From Dehalococcoidia bacterium (GTDB taxonomy: Bacteria; Chloroflexota; Dehalococcoidia; Lucifugimonadales; JAGWBF01), in assembly GCA_021296015.1 (NCBI GenBank), contig JAGWBG010000068.1:1-14100 (forward strand): a stretch of 14,100 nucleotides of DNA, given 5' to 3'. Shown in pieces: positions 1 through 7,077 of this stretch. A model generated the notes under the pieces. The model was not told where the DNA came from and did not search any database. It saw only the letters and a list, made by a program, of their open reading frames with translations. Within the stretch, counting starts at the first letter, position 1, and each line of letters begins with the position of its first letter. A program made the translations under genes and the position numbers.

Positions 1-123
1 GTCGAACCCCGCCTCATCAGCGGCAACACACTGCTCCAATGTCTCTTCGTATAGCCTTGTGTAGTCAACCTCGCCGTTGGCTCCGCCAGCTGTTTGTATT
101 TCGTATAGTAGACCGAATTTCAC
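1..123 (-). CDS. Luciferase-like (LLM class) flavin-dependent monooxygenase, N-terminal fragment
   Basis: Only the first 41 codons lie in the window; the gene runs off the left edge. The start is a GTG at 123-121, placed by a strong AAGGAGG ribosome binding site a few bases upstream on the minus strand. The protein begins MKFGLLYEIQ, the first beta strand typical of bacterial-luciferase-fold flavin monooxygenases, and continues with an acidic helix ending VAADEAGFD, also typical of the family. Members use reduced FMN or F420 and oxygen to oxidise many small organic substrates; which cofactor or substrate applies here cannot be told from 41 residues. A sigma70-type promoter lies at 205-233 on the same strand. 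The family assignment is fairly firm despite the short length. Confidence 0.75.
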   Translation of the reverse strand, partial: MKFGLLYEIQTAGGANGEVDYTRLYEETLEQCVAADEAGFD

Positions 124-204
124 CTGAGACCTCCTTAGTTATAGATCAAGCGAATGCGTGATGTCGGGATGCCAGACTGACCGATCATCTATCTGGTTGG
201 TCAT

Positions 205-233
205 AATATACCTACTTCGGCGTAAGATGTCAA
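205..233 (-). promoter_or_regulatory. Sigma70-type promoter of the luciferase-like monooxygenase gene
   Basis: Read on the minus strand, a perfect -35 TTGACA (233-228) is separated by exactly 17 bases from TATATT (210-205). Transcription would start near 198, leaving a leader of about 75 nt before the GTG at 123. The match and the correct orientation make this a good prediction, but it is from sequence alone. Confidence 0.65.
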
Positions 234-589
234 TTGCGCGGTTCCGGCGGGGGGTCATGGATAGGCTGGAGTTCTGTCGCTCAGGCTTGAGGCATCGGGC
301 TACGCTTCTCGGTATGGGTTGTCGTCAGAGGTCGCAACTCCGGGACCCCTAGATTTCCAGACCTTCGTCTGAGAAGAAGGGTTTACTCCTGAAGATACTC
401 TTGCTCCACCAATGGGGCCATAGCTTCGCTCTCGCGTTGGGGGAGACCTTTGGGTAACCCCAGTTGTCAGTCCGATCTGCCTGTCGGCGGACAGAGGAGG
501 GAAGTCCGCTGAAGGCGGAAGGAATCCGGGGTCCCGTGCCTCGGGTAACCCCTTTCGAGGAACTCTTAAGATAAGTCGGAAACGGCGAC

Positions 590-782
590 CCGTCATGCTG
601 GCGAAAATCGAAGACTCGCCGGGGAGAGCCAGTATCCGGGCCTCTCCAAACTTCTGGATTCCTGCCCCTTATATTGCTGTGGGGCAGGAATCCACGATTT
701 GTCTTGGTCTTATACGGCACTCTGGCGGAGGCCAGAATCCAGGAGTGGGGGGTTATGGATTCCGGCTATCGCCGTAGGCGGG
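590..782. repeat. Interspersed small inverted-repeat element, degenerate copy A
   Basis: Bases 590-632 match 11258-11300 at 39 of 43 positions. The right part, containing GGATTCCGGC-TATC-GCCG near 754-773, resembles the right end of the compact copy at 11258-11343. Between these ends this copy carries extra sequence with two strong hairpins (655-694 and 721-736), so it is either an expanded form or a copy with another palindromic element inserted. No protein is encoded. Confidence 0.6.
655..694. repeat. Long perfect hairpin, 14-bp stem
   Basis: TGGATTCCTGCCCC at 655-668 is exactly complementary to GGGGCAGGAATCCA at 681-694, with a 12-nt AT-rich loop. No clear T-run follows on either strand, so a Rho-independent terminator is not well supported. 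It sits inside repeat copy A and may itself be a palindromic repeat unit. Confidence 0.7.
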
Positions 783-879
783 TGCGCCGAGATGTAAGGC
801 TGGAATCACGGGATGCGGGCTTGGAAGAAGCGTGTAGTTTCGCACTTCTCTCTTCTAGGATGAGGGAGAAGTGAATGGG

Positions 880-917
880 CCCGTAAAAAGACAGCGGCGA
901 CTCCTAAATGAGTCGCC
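880..917 (-). terminator. Probable Rho-independent terminator after the iron-sulfur protein gene
   Basis: On the minus strand GGCGACTC and GAGTCGCC form a perfect 8-bp stem (917-896) with a 6-nt loop. A TCTTTTT tract follows about five bases later (near 890-884). It lies about 80 nt past the stop codon at 998, in the right orientation to end that transcript. The T-run is slightly distant from the stem, which lowers confidence a little. Confidence 0.55.
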
Positions 918-950
918 CCTGCTTAGGCTCTCACTTATCCAGTGTGGGCT

Positions 951-964
951 CCCGCGAAAGCGGG
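951..964. repeat. Short GNRA-capped hairpin
   Basis: CCCGC-GAAA-GCGGG is a perfect 5-bp stem closed by a GAAA tetraloop, between the terminator and the stop codon of the iron-sulfur protein gene. Similar palindromes are common in bacterial intergenic repeat elements. In mRNA it may add 3' end stability. Confidence 0.5.
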
Positions 965-997
965 CGTGACGAAAGGAACGGAGGTAGGGTTGGCTAC

Positions 998-2290
998 CTA
1001 GAACTCGTCCTGGTCATCCTGATATTCGGCCTGCATGGCGTCCACGGGGCCTTTTACCACCTCTTGCAGCCTGGCCCTGAACTCTGCGAAGACCTTGTCC
1101 CCTTCGGGGCCATCCGGGACATCGCCTGCCATTATCCTGGCCTTCAACTCTTCCAGGGCGTGCTGGTCGGCATAGCCTTCGGGGATGTGGAAGAAGTCGG
1201 AGTCAAACCTGGGTAGCTCGCCAGGCCCAAAGTAGCCTATGTCGTGCATATCATAGCCTTCCAGGTTGTGGGTGCCCTTGCCCAGTACCTGGCCTGTGGA
1301 GGCGTAGTGGTCCATTACCGGCTGCAGGCCATACCTCTGAATCGGGCAGACCTTCATGCAGATGCCGCAGGCAGCATAGCGGGCCATGACCGGACGACAC
1401 CGCTTGGCGATAATCTTGAACTTTTCCACGCCGCGCCACCACACCTGCTCTCTCATCAGGGCCCGGCCGGGACACCGGTTTACACACACCTGACAGATGG
1501 TGCAGAAGGCGTGGATACCGTAGTCCACCGGCTCGTCGTAGTCCACCAAGGCGTCGGTGGTAATCATCATAAGCCTGTGCCGAGAGCCGAAGTGGGGGGA
1601 TAGCAGGTATCCCATAGCCCCCATCTGGCCCATTCCAGCCTGTACAAACATTGGGTGGACTACACTGCTGGCATCGTTGGGGCTATGGACCTGAGCATGA
1701 TACCCGAGGGAGCGGATGTAGTCGGCAAGCTCCAGCCCGACCTTTCCCTCGCGCCTGTAGGTGGCGAAGACCGCCGACTCTGCCGGCTCGCTGGGAATTG
1801 TCTGGGTCTCCTCGTAAGGCTGCTCCATAGCCAGGCAGATGGCATGAGGGAAGGGCTTGACCCAATTCCTCTTGCTCTTGTAGGTATAGCGGGAGTCGTA
1901 GGCGGTTATCCCCACCATGGCGAAGCCCAACTCAAGGGCCTTTGCCTTGATTTCATCGGTAACGTCCTTGCCGGGCGTAGGCTCCACGGTCGGCTCTATG
2001 TTCCCCGACTCGGCGGCGGCCCTGACAATGGGCTTGTTCAGCCTCTCGTGCTCGTCGCGGGTCTCTTTAATATCGCTGACTTGCCGTGACCACTTGCGGT
2101 AGACGAAATTCTCCACGTTGTGGCTCTCTACGGGGTAATGCCTGCTATAGAAGGTCACGGTATCCTGTTGCATGGGAATCCCCGGAACCCTCTCCAGTTC
2201 CTCCGGTACCTGGATAACCTCTTCTTCATCCGAAGGGGCAGGACCCCTCAGAGTCTTTGGGACTTTGACGGTATGGCCAATTTTTAGCAT
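998..2290 (-). CDS. Reductive-dehalogenase-like 4Fe-4S dicluster protein (cytoplasmic)
   Basis: A 430-residue protein. The start is the ATG at 2290-2288 because GGGAGGT lies five bases upstream; a longer frame exists to 2398 but has no such site. From about residue 110 it has the fold shared by reductive dehalogenases and epoxyqueuosine reductases, with a G-rich stretch (about 219-235, QAGMGQMGAMGYLLSPHFG) and a TTDALV segment. Two ferredoxin motifs follow: C263-x2-C266-x2-C269-x3-C273-P, and C298-x9-C308-x2-C311-x3-C315-P. These should hold two [4Fe-4S] clusters passing electrons to a cobalamin-type site. There is no twin-arginine signal and no RdhB-type membrane anchor nearby, so it is probably cytoplasmic and not a respiratory dehalogenase. 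The 110-residue N-terminal part is not recognised. It is likely co-transcribed with the small gene at 2519-2710. Substrate unknown; a role as a corrinoid-dependent reductase is inference. Confidence 0.8.
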   Translation of the reverse strand: MLKIGHTVKVPKTLRGPAPSDEEEVIQVPEELERVPGIPMQQDTVTFYSRHYPVESHNVENFVYRKWSRQVSDIKETRDEHERLNKPIVRAAAESGNIEPTVEPTPGKDVTDEIKAKALELGFAMVGITAYDSRYTYKSKRNWVKPFPHAICLAMEQPYEETQTIPSEPAESAVFATYRREGKVGLELADYIRSLGYHAQVHSPNDASSVVHPMFVQAGMGQMGAMGYLLSPHFGSRHRLMMITTDALVDYDEPVDYGIHAFCTICQVCVNRCPGRALMREQVWWRGVEKFKIIAKRCRPVMARYAACGICMKVCPIQRYGLQPVMDHYASTGQVLGKGTHNLEGYDMHDIGYFGPGELPRFDSDFFHIPEGYADQHALEELKARIMAGDVPDGPEGDKVFAEFRARLQEVVKGPVDAMQAEYQDDQDEF

Positions 2291-2518
2291 ACGCAACCTC
2301 CCTCTAACTGAGGCCAGCATTAAGCAGCCTACTATGTGATTCTTATACCCCTTTTTGACCAGTTTGTCAAGGAAAACCCTGGTCGCAGGCGAGTGCAAAC
2401 ACGGTTTGCCCGACTTCGCCTCTCCAGGGGAAGGGGGACTCTGGAATCCGGCTCAAGGTTCGCCACGGCGAATCTACCATAGGTACGACCGGAATAACGG
2501 GCGACGGACGGAGGGTCA

Positions 2519-2710
2519 CTAGCTCCCTTGATGCTTCTTGATTAGCGCAGCCACACGGGAGTCTATATCACCGATGTCTACGTCGGCGTCTGAACGGGCG
2601 ATTCCAAGATGGGCGTCTTTGACGAGGTCGTCCCAGTTATCCTCATCTCCAAGCTGGCTTCTCAACTCAGCGAAGAAGTTGTCTATCATGAGCTTATCGA
2701 ACTGTGGCAT
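2519..2710 (-). CDS. Small acidic hypothetical protein (63 aa)
   Basis: The product is 63 residues, starts MPQFDKLMIDNFFAEL and is strongly acidic, rich in Asp in its central half (DADVDIGDIDSR). It has no signal peptide, membrane segment or Cys residues. An AAGGGGGAA stretch eight bases upstream of the ATG could serve as ribosome binding site, and a TTGACG-N17-TAGAAT promoter lies at 2764-2792. The iron-sulfur protein gene follows on the same strand after 228 nt. The promoter and its position support a real gene. I do not recognise the family; a partner or assembly role for the downstream reductase is only a guess. Confidence 0.6.
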   Translation of the reverse strand: MPQFDKLMIDNFFAELRSQLGDEDNWDDLVKDAHLGIARSDADVDIGDIDSRVAALIKKHQGS

Positions 2711-2763
2711 CCTGCACTTCCCCCTTTCCTGAATTACTCTATTATTACCCTATGCAATGCAGA

Positions 2764-2792
2764 ATTCTACGACAACATACCCCGCTCGTCAA
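2764..2792 (-). promoter_or_regulatory. Sigma70-type promoter for the small acidic protein / iron-sulfur protein unit
   Basis: On the minus strand TTGACG (2792-2787), a 17-nt spacer and TAGAAT (2769-2764). The predicted transcription start is near 2757, giving a 47-nt leader before the ATG at 2710. Each box has one mismatch to consensus and the spacing is ideal. No second clear promoter was seen between 2519 and 2290, so the downstream gene probably shares this one. Confidence 0.6.
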
Positions 2793-2810
2793 CAGGCGGT
2801 AACGTTGGGG

Positions 2811-3080
2811 TCAAGGTCTTGTAATTTTCCTGTCATTCCGAGTCCGCCTGCGGTGGACGAGGAATCTAAGGGCCACACCTCTCTCAACAGGCTTCTTAGA
2901 TTCCTCATCTGCCTCCGGCAGATTCGGAATGACAGTGAAAGGGCATTGGGAACGACAGAGATTTATTCAGAGGATTCCTAAAACGGTAGGTTATCTTCAG
3001 GCACCTGCCTCGCCGGTAGGCGGGGCGGCTTTAGATTCCTCGTCGTTCCGCTCCTCGGAATGACAACTAAAAGACCCTGA
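2811..3080. mobile_element. MITE-like non-autonomous inverted-repeat element, copy 1 (270 bp)
   Basis: The ends are imperfect inverted repeats: left TCAAGGTCTT...GTCATTCCGAG, right CTCGGAATGACA...AAGACCCTGA. Inside are further nested inverted repeats. CTGTCATTCCGA (2830-2841) pairs with TCGGAATGACAG (2924-2935), GAGGAATCTAAG (2859-2870) pairs with CTTAGATTCCTC (2895-2906), and ATCTGCC-TCC-GGCAGAT forms a hairpin at 2907-2923. A related copy in opposite orientation lies at 7745-7902. No protein is encoded, so movement would need a transposase supplied elsewhere. No clear target-site duplication was seen around this copy. Confidence 0.7.
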
Positions 3081-3097
3081 AGCGGGAACGGCGGTGC

Positions 3098-3126
3098 TTG
3101 ACGGTGCTGGTAGGTGACACTAAAAT
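3098..3126 (+). promoter_or_regulatory. Sigma70-type promoter giving a leaderless CoA-transferase mRNA
   Basis: TTGACG (3098-3103), 17-nt spacer, TAAAAT (3121-3126). The -10 box ends six bases before the ATG at 3133, so the normal start distance puts the first transcribed base on or next to the A of the start codon. No ribosome binding site precedes this ATG, which agrees with leaderless translation. Confidence 0.6.
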
Positions 3127-3132
3127 ACCCCT

Positions 3133-4377
3133 ATGTCTTCAGAGGTAGATGTCCGAGACTTGCCTCTACATGGCCTCAGAGTGGTGGAGCTAGGGCATTT
3201 TGTATCCGCACCCTACTGCGCCCGTCTGCTGGCCGACTCCGGGGCGGAGGTAATCAAAGTGGAAGGCCCCGAGGGAGATGAGGCACGACGACGCGGCCCC
3301 TTTCCCGACGACCTCCCGGACCCCAACCGCAGCGGACTCTTTCTCTACCTCAACGTCAACAAGCTGGGAATCACCCTGGACCTCCGCTCGTCTTTGGGAA
3401 GGAAGCTGTTCTTTGACCTCCTGAAAGACGCTGATATTCTGGTAGAAAACAACCCGCCAGGGGAGATGGATTCGTTGGGGCTTGATTTCCATTCCCTCCA
3501 CAAAGAATACTCCCGTCTGATAGTGACCTCGGTGACCCCCTTCGGGCAGACAGGCCCCTACCGGGACTACCTGGGCGACGACCTGATTGCAGCCAATATG
3601 GGCGGCCTGACCTACGCCACCCCTGGGATTCCCGACCAGGTGAACGACCCGGGCCAGGAGCCTCCTCTAAGGCCGGCCACCTACGTGGCGGACTTCACAG
3701 CGGGCATCGCGGCCTCCGTGGCTACCATGCTGGCCGTTCTGGCCCGGGAGTGGGACGGCCTGGGACGTCACGTGGATGTGTCTGAGCAGGAGGCAGTCGC
3801 CTCGACCCTGACCTGGGACCTGGCCACCACTTCCTATTTGGGGCTAATCAAGCGTAGAGGTGCTCGGCTGGGTTACGGCCTCATGCCAAACTGCTACCTC
3901 CCCTGCAAGGATGGATATGTGGTGATTACGGCCATCACACAGGAGCACTGGCTGGCGCTGGTGGAGGTCATGGGCAGTCCCGACTGGGCGGACAGCGAGC
4001 TTTTCAGCGATGGCATGGGCCGTTCGGACAACTGGGATGCGCTGCGCCTTCTTATCCTGGAGTGGACTATGGCCCACACCGGACGGGAGATATACGAAGC
4101 GGCCCAGGCCAGGGGGATTCCCTGTTACCCGGCCAACGAGGTGAGCCAGGCCATTACGTCCGAGCAGGTGGTAGCCAGGAGGTTCTTGCGGGAGACGGAA
4201 GTGGAGCCGGGCCGGGTAGCCGGATTCCCCGGACTCCCCTTTCGATTCGGGGACGCCCCTCTGCCCCTGCGGATGCCGGCGCCGCGCCTGGGAGAGCACA
4301 CCAATACCCTGTTGTCGGAGCATCTGGGATACACAGGCCCGGAACTTGCCAGGCTCAGGGGGATGGGGGTCATTTGA
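3133..4377 (+). CDS. CaiB/BaiF family class III CoA-transferase (first of a pair)
   Basis: A 414-residue, full-length class III (formyl-CoA transferase type) CoA-transferase. These soluble enzymes move CoA between carboxylic acids through an aspartyl-CoA thioester. The N-terminus has the family pattern LHGLRVVELGHFVSAPYCARLLADSGAEVIKVE. The likely catalytic aspartate is D187 in VADFTAGIAAS, the usual position upstream of the Gly-x-x-Ala stretch. The C-terminal third carries the small swivel domain and ends normally near LRGMGVI. There is no ribosome binding site; the promoter at 3098-3126 suggests leaderless expression. A second, related gene follows after 17 nt, so the two may form a heteromeric enzyme like other paired class III transferases, or handle related acids. 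The CoA donor and acceptor cannot be read from the sequence. Confidence 0.9.
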   Translation: MSSEVDVRDLPLHGLRVVELGHFVSAPYCARLLADSGAEVIKVEGPEGDEARRRGPFPDDLPDPNRSGLFLYLNVNKLGITLDLRSSLGRKLFFDLLKDADILVENNPPGEMDSLGLDFHSLHKEYSRLIVTSVTPFGQTGPYRDYLGDDLIAANMGGLTYATPGIPDQVNDPGQEPPLRPATYVADFTAGIAASVATMLAVLAREWDGLGRHVDVSEQEAVASTLTWDLATTSYLGLIKRRGARLGYGLMPNCYLPCKDGYVVITAITQEHWLALVEVMGSPDWADSELFSDGMGRSDNWDALRLLILEWTMAHTGREIYEAAQARGIPCYPANEVSQAITSEQVVARRFLRETEVEPGRVAGFPGLPFRFGDAPLPLRMPAPRLGEHTNTLLSEHLGYTGPELARLRGMGVI

Positions 4378-4394
4378 GTAGCCGGGAGGTCAGT

Positions 4395-5612
4395 ATGATG
4401 GACCGCAGGCTCCCCCTGGAGGGTGTACGGGTGGTGGACTTCGGCCAGGCGGTGGCCGTGCCCTTCGCCACCCAGATGCTGGCCCGGATGGGGGCCGAGG
4501 TCATACTGGTGGAGACCCATCAACGGTTGGGCAACAGGGAGTGGCCTCCCTTTGCCGAGGATGTCCGGGGACTCAACCGTTCGGGACTCTTCAACTCCTA
4601 TCACGGAAGCAAGCTCAGCTTCACGGTGAACCTTCGTACCGAAGCGGGTAACGGGATTATCCGGGACCTGATAGGGATTTCCGACGTGGTAGCGGAGAAT
4701 TACTCCACCGGCACTATGGAGCGGCTTGGTCTGGGATACCGGGACCTGCTCCTGCTACGCCCCGACATCATCATGCTCTCCATGAGTGCCCTGGGGAGAA
4801 GCGGGCCTATGAGCCATTTCGTCGGCTACCATAGCGCCGTCCTGATGTTCAGCGGTCTGGCCGCCATCACCGGATATCCCCAGGGGCACCCCCGTATTCT
4901 GGGATCCGTCTTCCCCGACCCCATCAGCGGGATGTACGCCGTTTTTGCGGTCCTTGGGGCGCTCTACCGCCGCTCCAGGACGGGGATGGGGCAGTACATT
5001 GATGCGGCCATGACCGAGGGCATGATGACTTTGATGCCCGAGGCCATCGCCGATTACACTCTCAACGGACGCGAGCCTGCGCGGGTGGGCAACAGGGACC
5101 CCGTAAAAGCCCCCCACGGTGTATACCCCTGCCGGGGAGAAGAGGCCTGGATAGCCATCTCCGTCGGCTCTGACAGCCAGTGGGACGCCCTATGCGACGT
5201 GGTGGGACATCCCGAGTGGACACGTGACCCTCGCTTCTCCGAACCCATGGCCCGGACGCAGCATCAGGAGGAGCTGGATGCCCTGCTGGAGGGGTGGACC
5301 AGGGAGCGGTCTCCCCATGATGCGATGCGCTTGCTTCAGAACGCCGGAGTCCCCGCCGGGCCGTCCTTCACCACGGCGGACTTGCTGGAGGACCCCCACC
5401 TGCGGCAGCGAGGTTTCATAGCGGATGTGGACCATCCGGAGGCGGGACGCAGACTCAAGGCCAGCGTACCCTGGCAGATTAGCGATCTGCCCCCCGTGAA
5501 CCACCGCCACGCCCCTCTCATCGGCCAGCACAACTGTTACGTACTGTGCGAGCTTCTGGGCCTTCCACCCCAGGAGGCGGAGAGGTTGGTCGAGGAAGGG
5601 GTCATACACTAG
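4395..5612 (+). CDS. CaiB/BaiF family class III CoA-transferase (second of a pair)
   Basis: A 405-residue class III CoA-transferase. The start is ATG 4395 (or the adjacent in-frame ATG at 4398), set by GGGAGGT at 4384-4390; the open frame extends far upstream, but there it overlaps the previous gene and encodes no family sequence. Family features are LEGVRVVDFGQAVAVPFATQ near the N-terminus, MERLGLGY, and the probable catalytic aspartate D175 in SVFPDPISGMYA. It is clearly diverged from the upstream transferase: similar layout, little identity outside family motifs. The 17-nt gap means co-transcription and probably translational coupling. A two-subunit enzyme is plausible by analogy with paired systems such as the benzylsuccinate CoA-transferase. 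Both copies keep the aspartate, which would also allow two independent homodimers. Confidence 0.9.
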   Translation: MMDRRLPLEGVRVVDFGQAVAVPFATQMLARMGAEVILVETHQRLGNREWPPFAEDVRGLNRSGLFNSYHGSKLSFTVNLRTEAGNGIIRDLIGISDVVAENYSTGTMERLGLGYRDLLLLRPDIIMLSMSALGRSGPMSHFVGYHSAVLMFSGLAAITGYPQGHPRILGSVFPDPISGMYAVFAVLGALYRRSRTGMGQYIDAAMTEGMMTLMPEAIADYTLNGREPARVGNRDPVKAPHGVYPCRGEEAWIAISVGSDSQWDALCDVVGHPEWTRDPRFSEPMARTQHQEELDALLEGWTRERSPHDAMRLLQNAGVPAGPSFTTADLLEDPHLRQRGFIADVDHPEAGRRLKASVPWQISDLPPVNHRHAPLIGQHNCYVLCELLGLPPQEAERLVEEGVIH

Positions 5613-5666
5613 GAGGTTCAAGGCCCTCCATAGGGACGCCACAGGGACGGACGTGGAGGTGAGCAG

Positions 5667-5942
5667 GTGACATCCTACATCGTGCTGGCTGCCATGAAGG
5701 GGCGGTTCTTCTCGGACAGCGGAAACATTTACGATAACTTCCAGATGATGGGCTACGTGGAGGCGGGCAATTCAAAGGATGCCGTGACCACTTTCTTCGA
5801 GCAGCCGCCCTTTCCCATCAGATGGGAAGACGTGGCCTACCTCTGGGCCGAGCACCTGTCCGACCACCCCGGCAACCGTCACTACGGCGATTACGACCGG
5901 GTATACGTCGAGGAACTTCGACGCCGGTGGGAGGGCGTCTGA
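5667..5942 (+). CDS. Hypothetical protein (91 aa), in the CoA-transferase operon
   Basis: The start is a GTG at 5667, preceded by GGAGGT six bases upstream, so translation is well supported. The 91-residue product begins MTSYIVLAAMKGRFFSDSGN and is rich in aromatic residues (FQMMGYVEA, FFEQPPFPIRWEDVAYLWAEHL). It has no Cys, no signal peptide and no membrane segment, and looks like a compact soluble alpha/beta domain. It lies 54 nt after the second CoA-transferase on the same strand and is likely in the same transcript. I do not recognise the family; the alternation of a short beta strand, an aromatic core and a basic C-terminus (VEELRRRWEGV) recalls small ferredoxin-like or stress-barrel proteins, but that is only a guess. 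Confidence 0.7.
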   Translation: MTSYIVLAAMKGRFFSDSGNIYDNFQMMGYVEAGNSKDAVTTFFEQPPFPIRWEDVAYLWAEHLSDHPGNRHYGDYDRVYVEELRRRWEGV

Positions 5943-5997
5943 CCCTTTGCCTTTACTAGGGCCATTCTCCTTCATTGTAGAAGAGGTGACCTCTGCC

Positions 5998-7077
5998 GTG
6001 CGCTTGTTGGCACTGTGTTGTGGGGCAGTTGCTCTGCTGGTGTCATGCGCCCAGTCCACACCGACCACCACCTTTATACCCACATCCCCATCTGGGACCC
6101 CGTCAACCGCTACACCCACGCCGGCTGTCACATCCTTGCCCTCACCAGCGTCGGATGACTCGGACAGGGCCGTGCTGGTGGCCCTCTACAACGCCACCGA
6201 TGGCCCGAACTGGTCAAGCAACAACGGATGGCTGAGCGCCGTGCCCATCGGCCAATGGCACGGCGTGACCACCGACGACATTGGCCGCGTCACAAGGCTG
6301 TTCCTCACCAATAACAGGTTGACCGGAGAGATACCCCCGGAGCTTGGCAACCTCCCAAACTTGGCCTGGCTGGGCCTCAGCAACAACCTGCTGAGCGGGA
6401 AGATACCCCTGGAACTGGATAGGCTTTCCAACCTGGAAACCTTGCTCCTCGACGGCAACCGCTTGAGCGGGGAGATACCGGCTGGGCTGGGGGGACTCCC
6501 CAATCTGACGTGGCTTTACCTCGATAACAACCGCCTGAGCGGAGAGATACCCCCGGAGCTAGGTAGCCTCCTCAGCCTGACGTGGCTTTACCTCGACAAC
6601 AACCTGCTGAGCGGGGAGATACCGCCGGAACTGGGCAGACTCTCCGGCCTGGAGCGGCTGCGCCTTTTCAACAACCAGTTGAGCGGGGAGATACCACCAG
6701 AGCTGGGCAATCTCCCCAACCTGGAATACCTTCATCTCGGCGACAACCGGCTTGGCGGGTGCATACCCGATGCTCTGAGAAACGTAGGGGGAATGGGAAA
6801 CGACTTCCCCACTCTTGGTTTGCCCTTCTGTACGCTGGCGGCCACGCCCACGCCTGCCTCCGGCAACCCGGACAGGGCCGCACTCGTGGCTCTCTACAAC
6901 GGGACGGACGGCCCAAACTGGTCGGACAACAGTAAATGGATGAGCACCTCGCCAATCGGCGAATGGCACGGCGTGGCTACCGACGACGGAGGCCGCGTCA
7001 CGGTGCTCCACCTCCAGGACAACCGGCTGAGCGGGGAGATACCACCGGAAATGGGCAGCCTCGCCAAAATGGTTTAA
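5998..7077 (+). CDS. Leucine-rich-repeat lipoprotein, truncated by an internal stop
   Basis: The start is taken at GTG 5998, with AGAGGTGA about seven bases upstream; a TTG at 5947 in the same frame has no such site. The N-terminus is a lipoprotein signal ending in the lipobox LVSC (Cys 17), so the protein should be lipid-anchored outside the membrane. A Thr/Pro/Ser-rich linker follows, then an LRR N-cap domain (about 53-95: DRAVLVALYNATDGPNW...IGQWHGV). Next come seven 24-residue repeats of the plant-type pattern NxLSGEIPPELGxL (about 96-263), a second linker (ATPTPA) and a second N-cap (about 288-331). One and a half repeats later the frame stops at TAA 7075-7077. The sequence continues as LDLRSNQMSG in the same frame beyond the stop, and the homologous codon at 7180-7182 is GAA, so the stop is a G-to-T nonsense change. 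Such proteins probably bind other proteins or surfaces; the ligand is unknown. Confidence 0.8.
   Translation: MRLLALCCGAVALLVSCAQSTPTTTFIPTSPSGTPSTATPTPAVTSLPSPASDDSDRAVLVALYNATDGPNWSSNNGWLSAVPIGQWHGVTTDDIGRVTRLFLTNNRLTGEIPPELGNLPNLAWLGLSNNLLSGKIPLELDRLSNLETLLLDGNRLSGEIPAGLGGLPNLTWLYLDNNRLSGEIPPELGSLLSLTWLYLDNNLLSGEIPPELGRLSGLERLRLFNNQLSGEIPPELGNLPNLEYLHLGDNRLGGCIPDALRNVGGMGNDFPTLGLPFCTLAATPTPASGNPDRAALVALYNGTDGPNWSDNSKWMSTSPIGEWHGVATDDGGRVTVLHLQDNRLSGEIPPEMGSLAKMV
6283..6786 (+). repeat. Seven tandem 72-nt leucine-rich repeats, block 1
   Basis: Each 72-nt unit encodes a 24-residue repeat of the form LxxLxLxxNxLSGEIPPELGxL. The run is in register from GRVTRLFLTNN to the capping repeat HLGDNRLGGCIPDAL. 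High nucleotide similarity between units makes this a likely site for slippage and unequal recombination. Confidence 0.9.

Larger units (their letters stand above)
234..880. other. Gene-free, hairpin-rich intergenic region
   Basis: No open frame here has a ribosome binding site or recognisable protein. The stretch holds several inverted repeats: CTGTC-GGCG-GACAG at 481-494, a 14-bp perfect stem at 655-694, and TCTGGC-GGAG-GCCAGA at 721-736. It also holds a degenerate copy of an interspersed repeat (590 to about 782) that recurs at 11258-11343. It looks like accumulated small repeat elements; a structured RNA is possible but no known class is recognised. Confidence 0.6.

Noticed and set aside
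300..720. Overlapping minus-strand frames in the left intergenic region
   Set aside because: Low-complexity Arg/Pro/Ser translation across repeat sequence, no start signals, and part of the sequence recurs as a non-coding repeat at 11258.
908..1216. Plus-strand open frame over the end of the iron-sulfur protein gene
   Set aside because: Mostly antisense to a well-supported gene, with no ribosome binding site.
2291..2398. Longer N-terminus for the iron-sulfur protein
   Set aside because: No ribosome binding site at 2398, and GGGAGGT sits directly before the ATG at 2290.
2830..2935. Inverted repeats considered as a CRISPR array or terminator
   Set aside because: There are no regularly spaced direct repeats with unique spacers, and the same structure recurs as an element with matching ends near 7745-7902.
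4062..4394. N-terminal extension of the second CoA-transferase
   Set aside because: It overlaps the first transferase in another frame, is Gly/Pro/Arg-rich and not family-like, while a clear ribosome binding site marks 4395.
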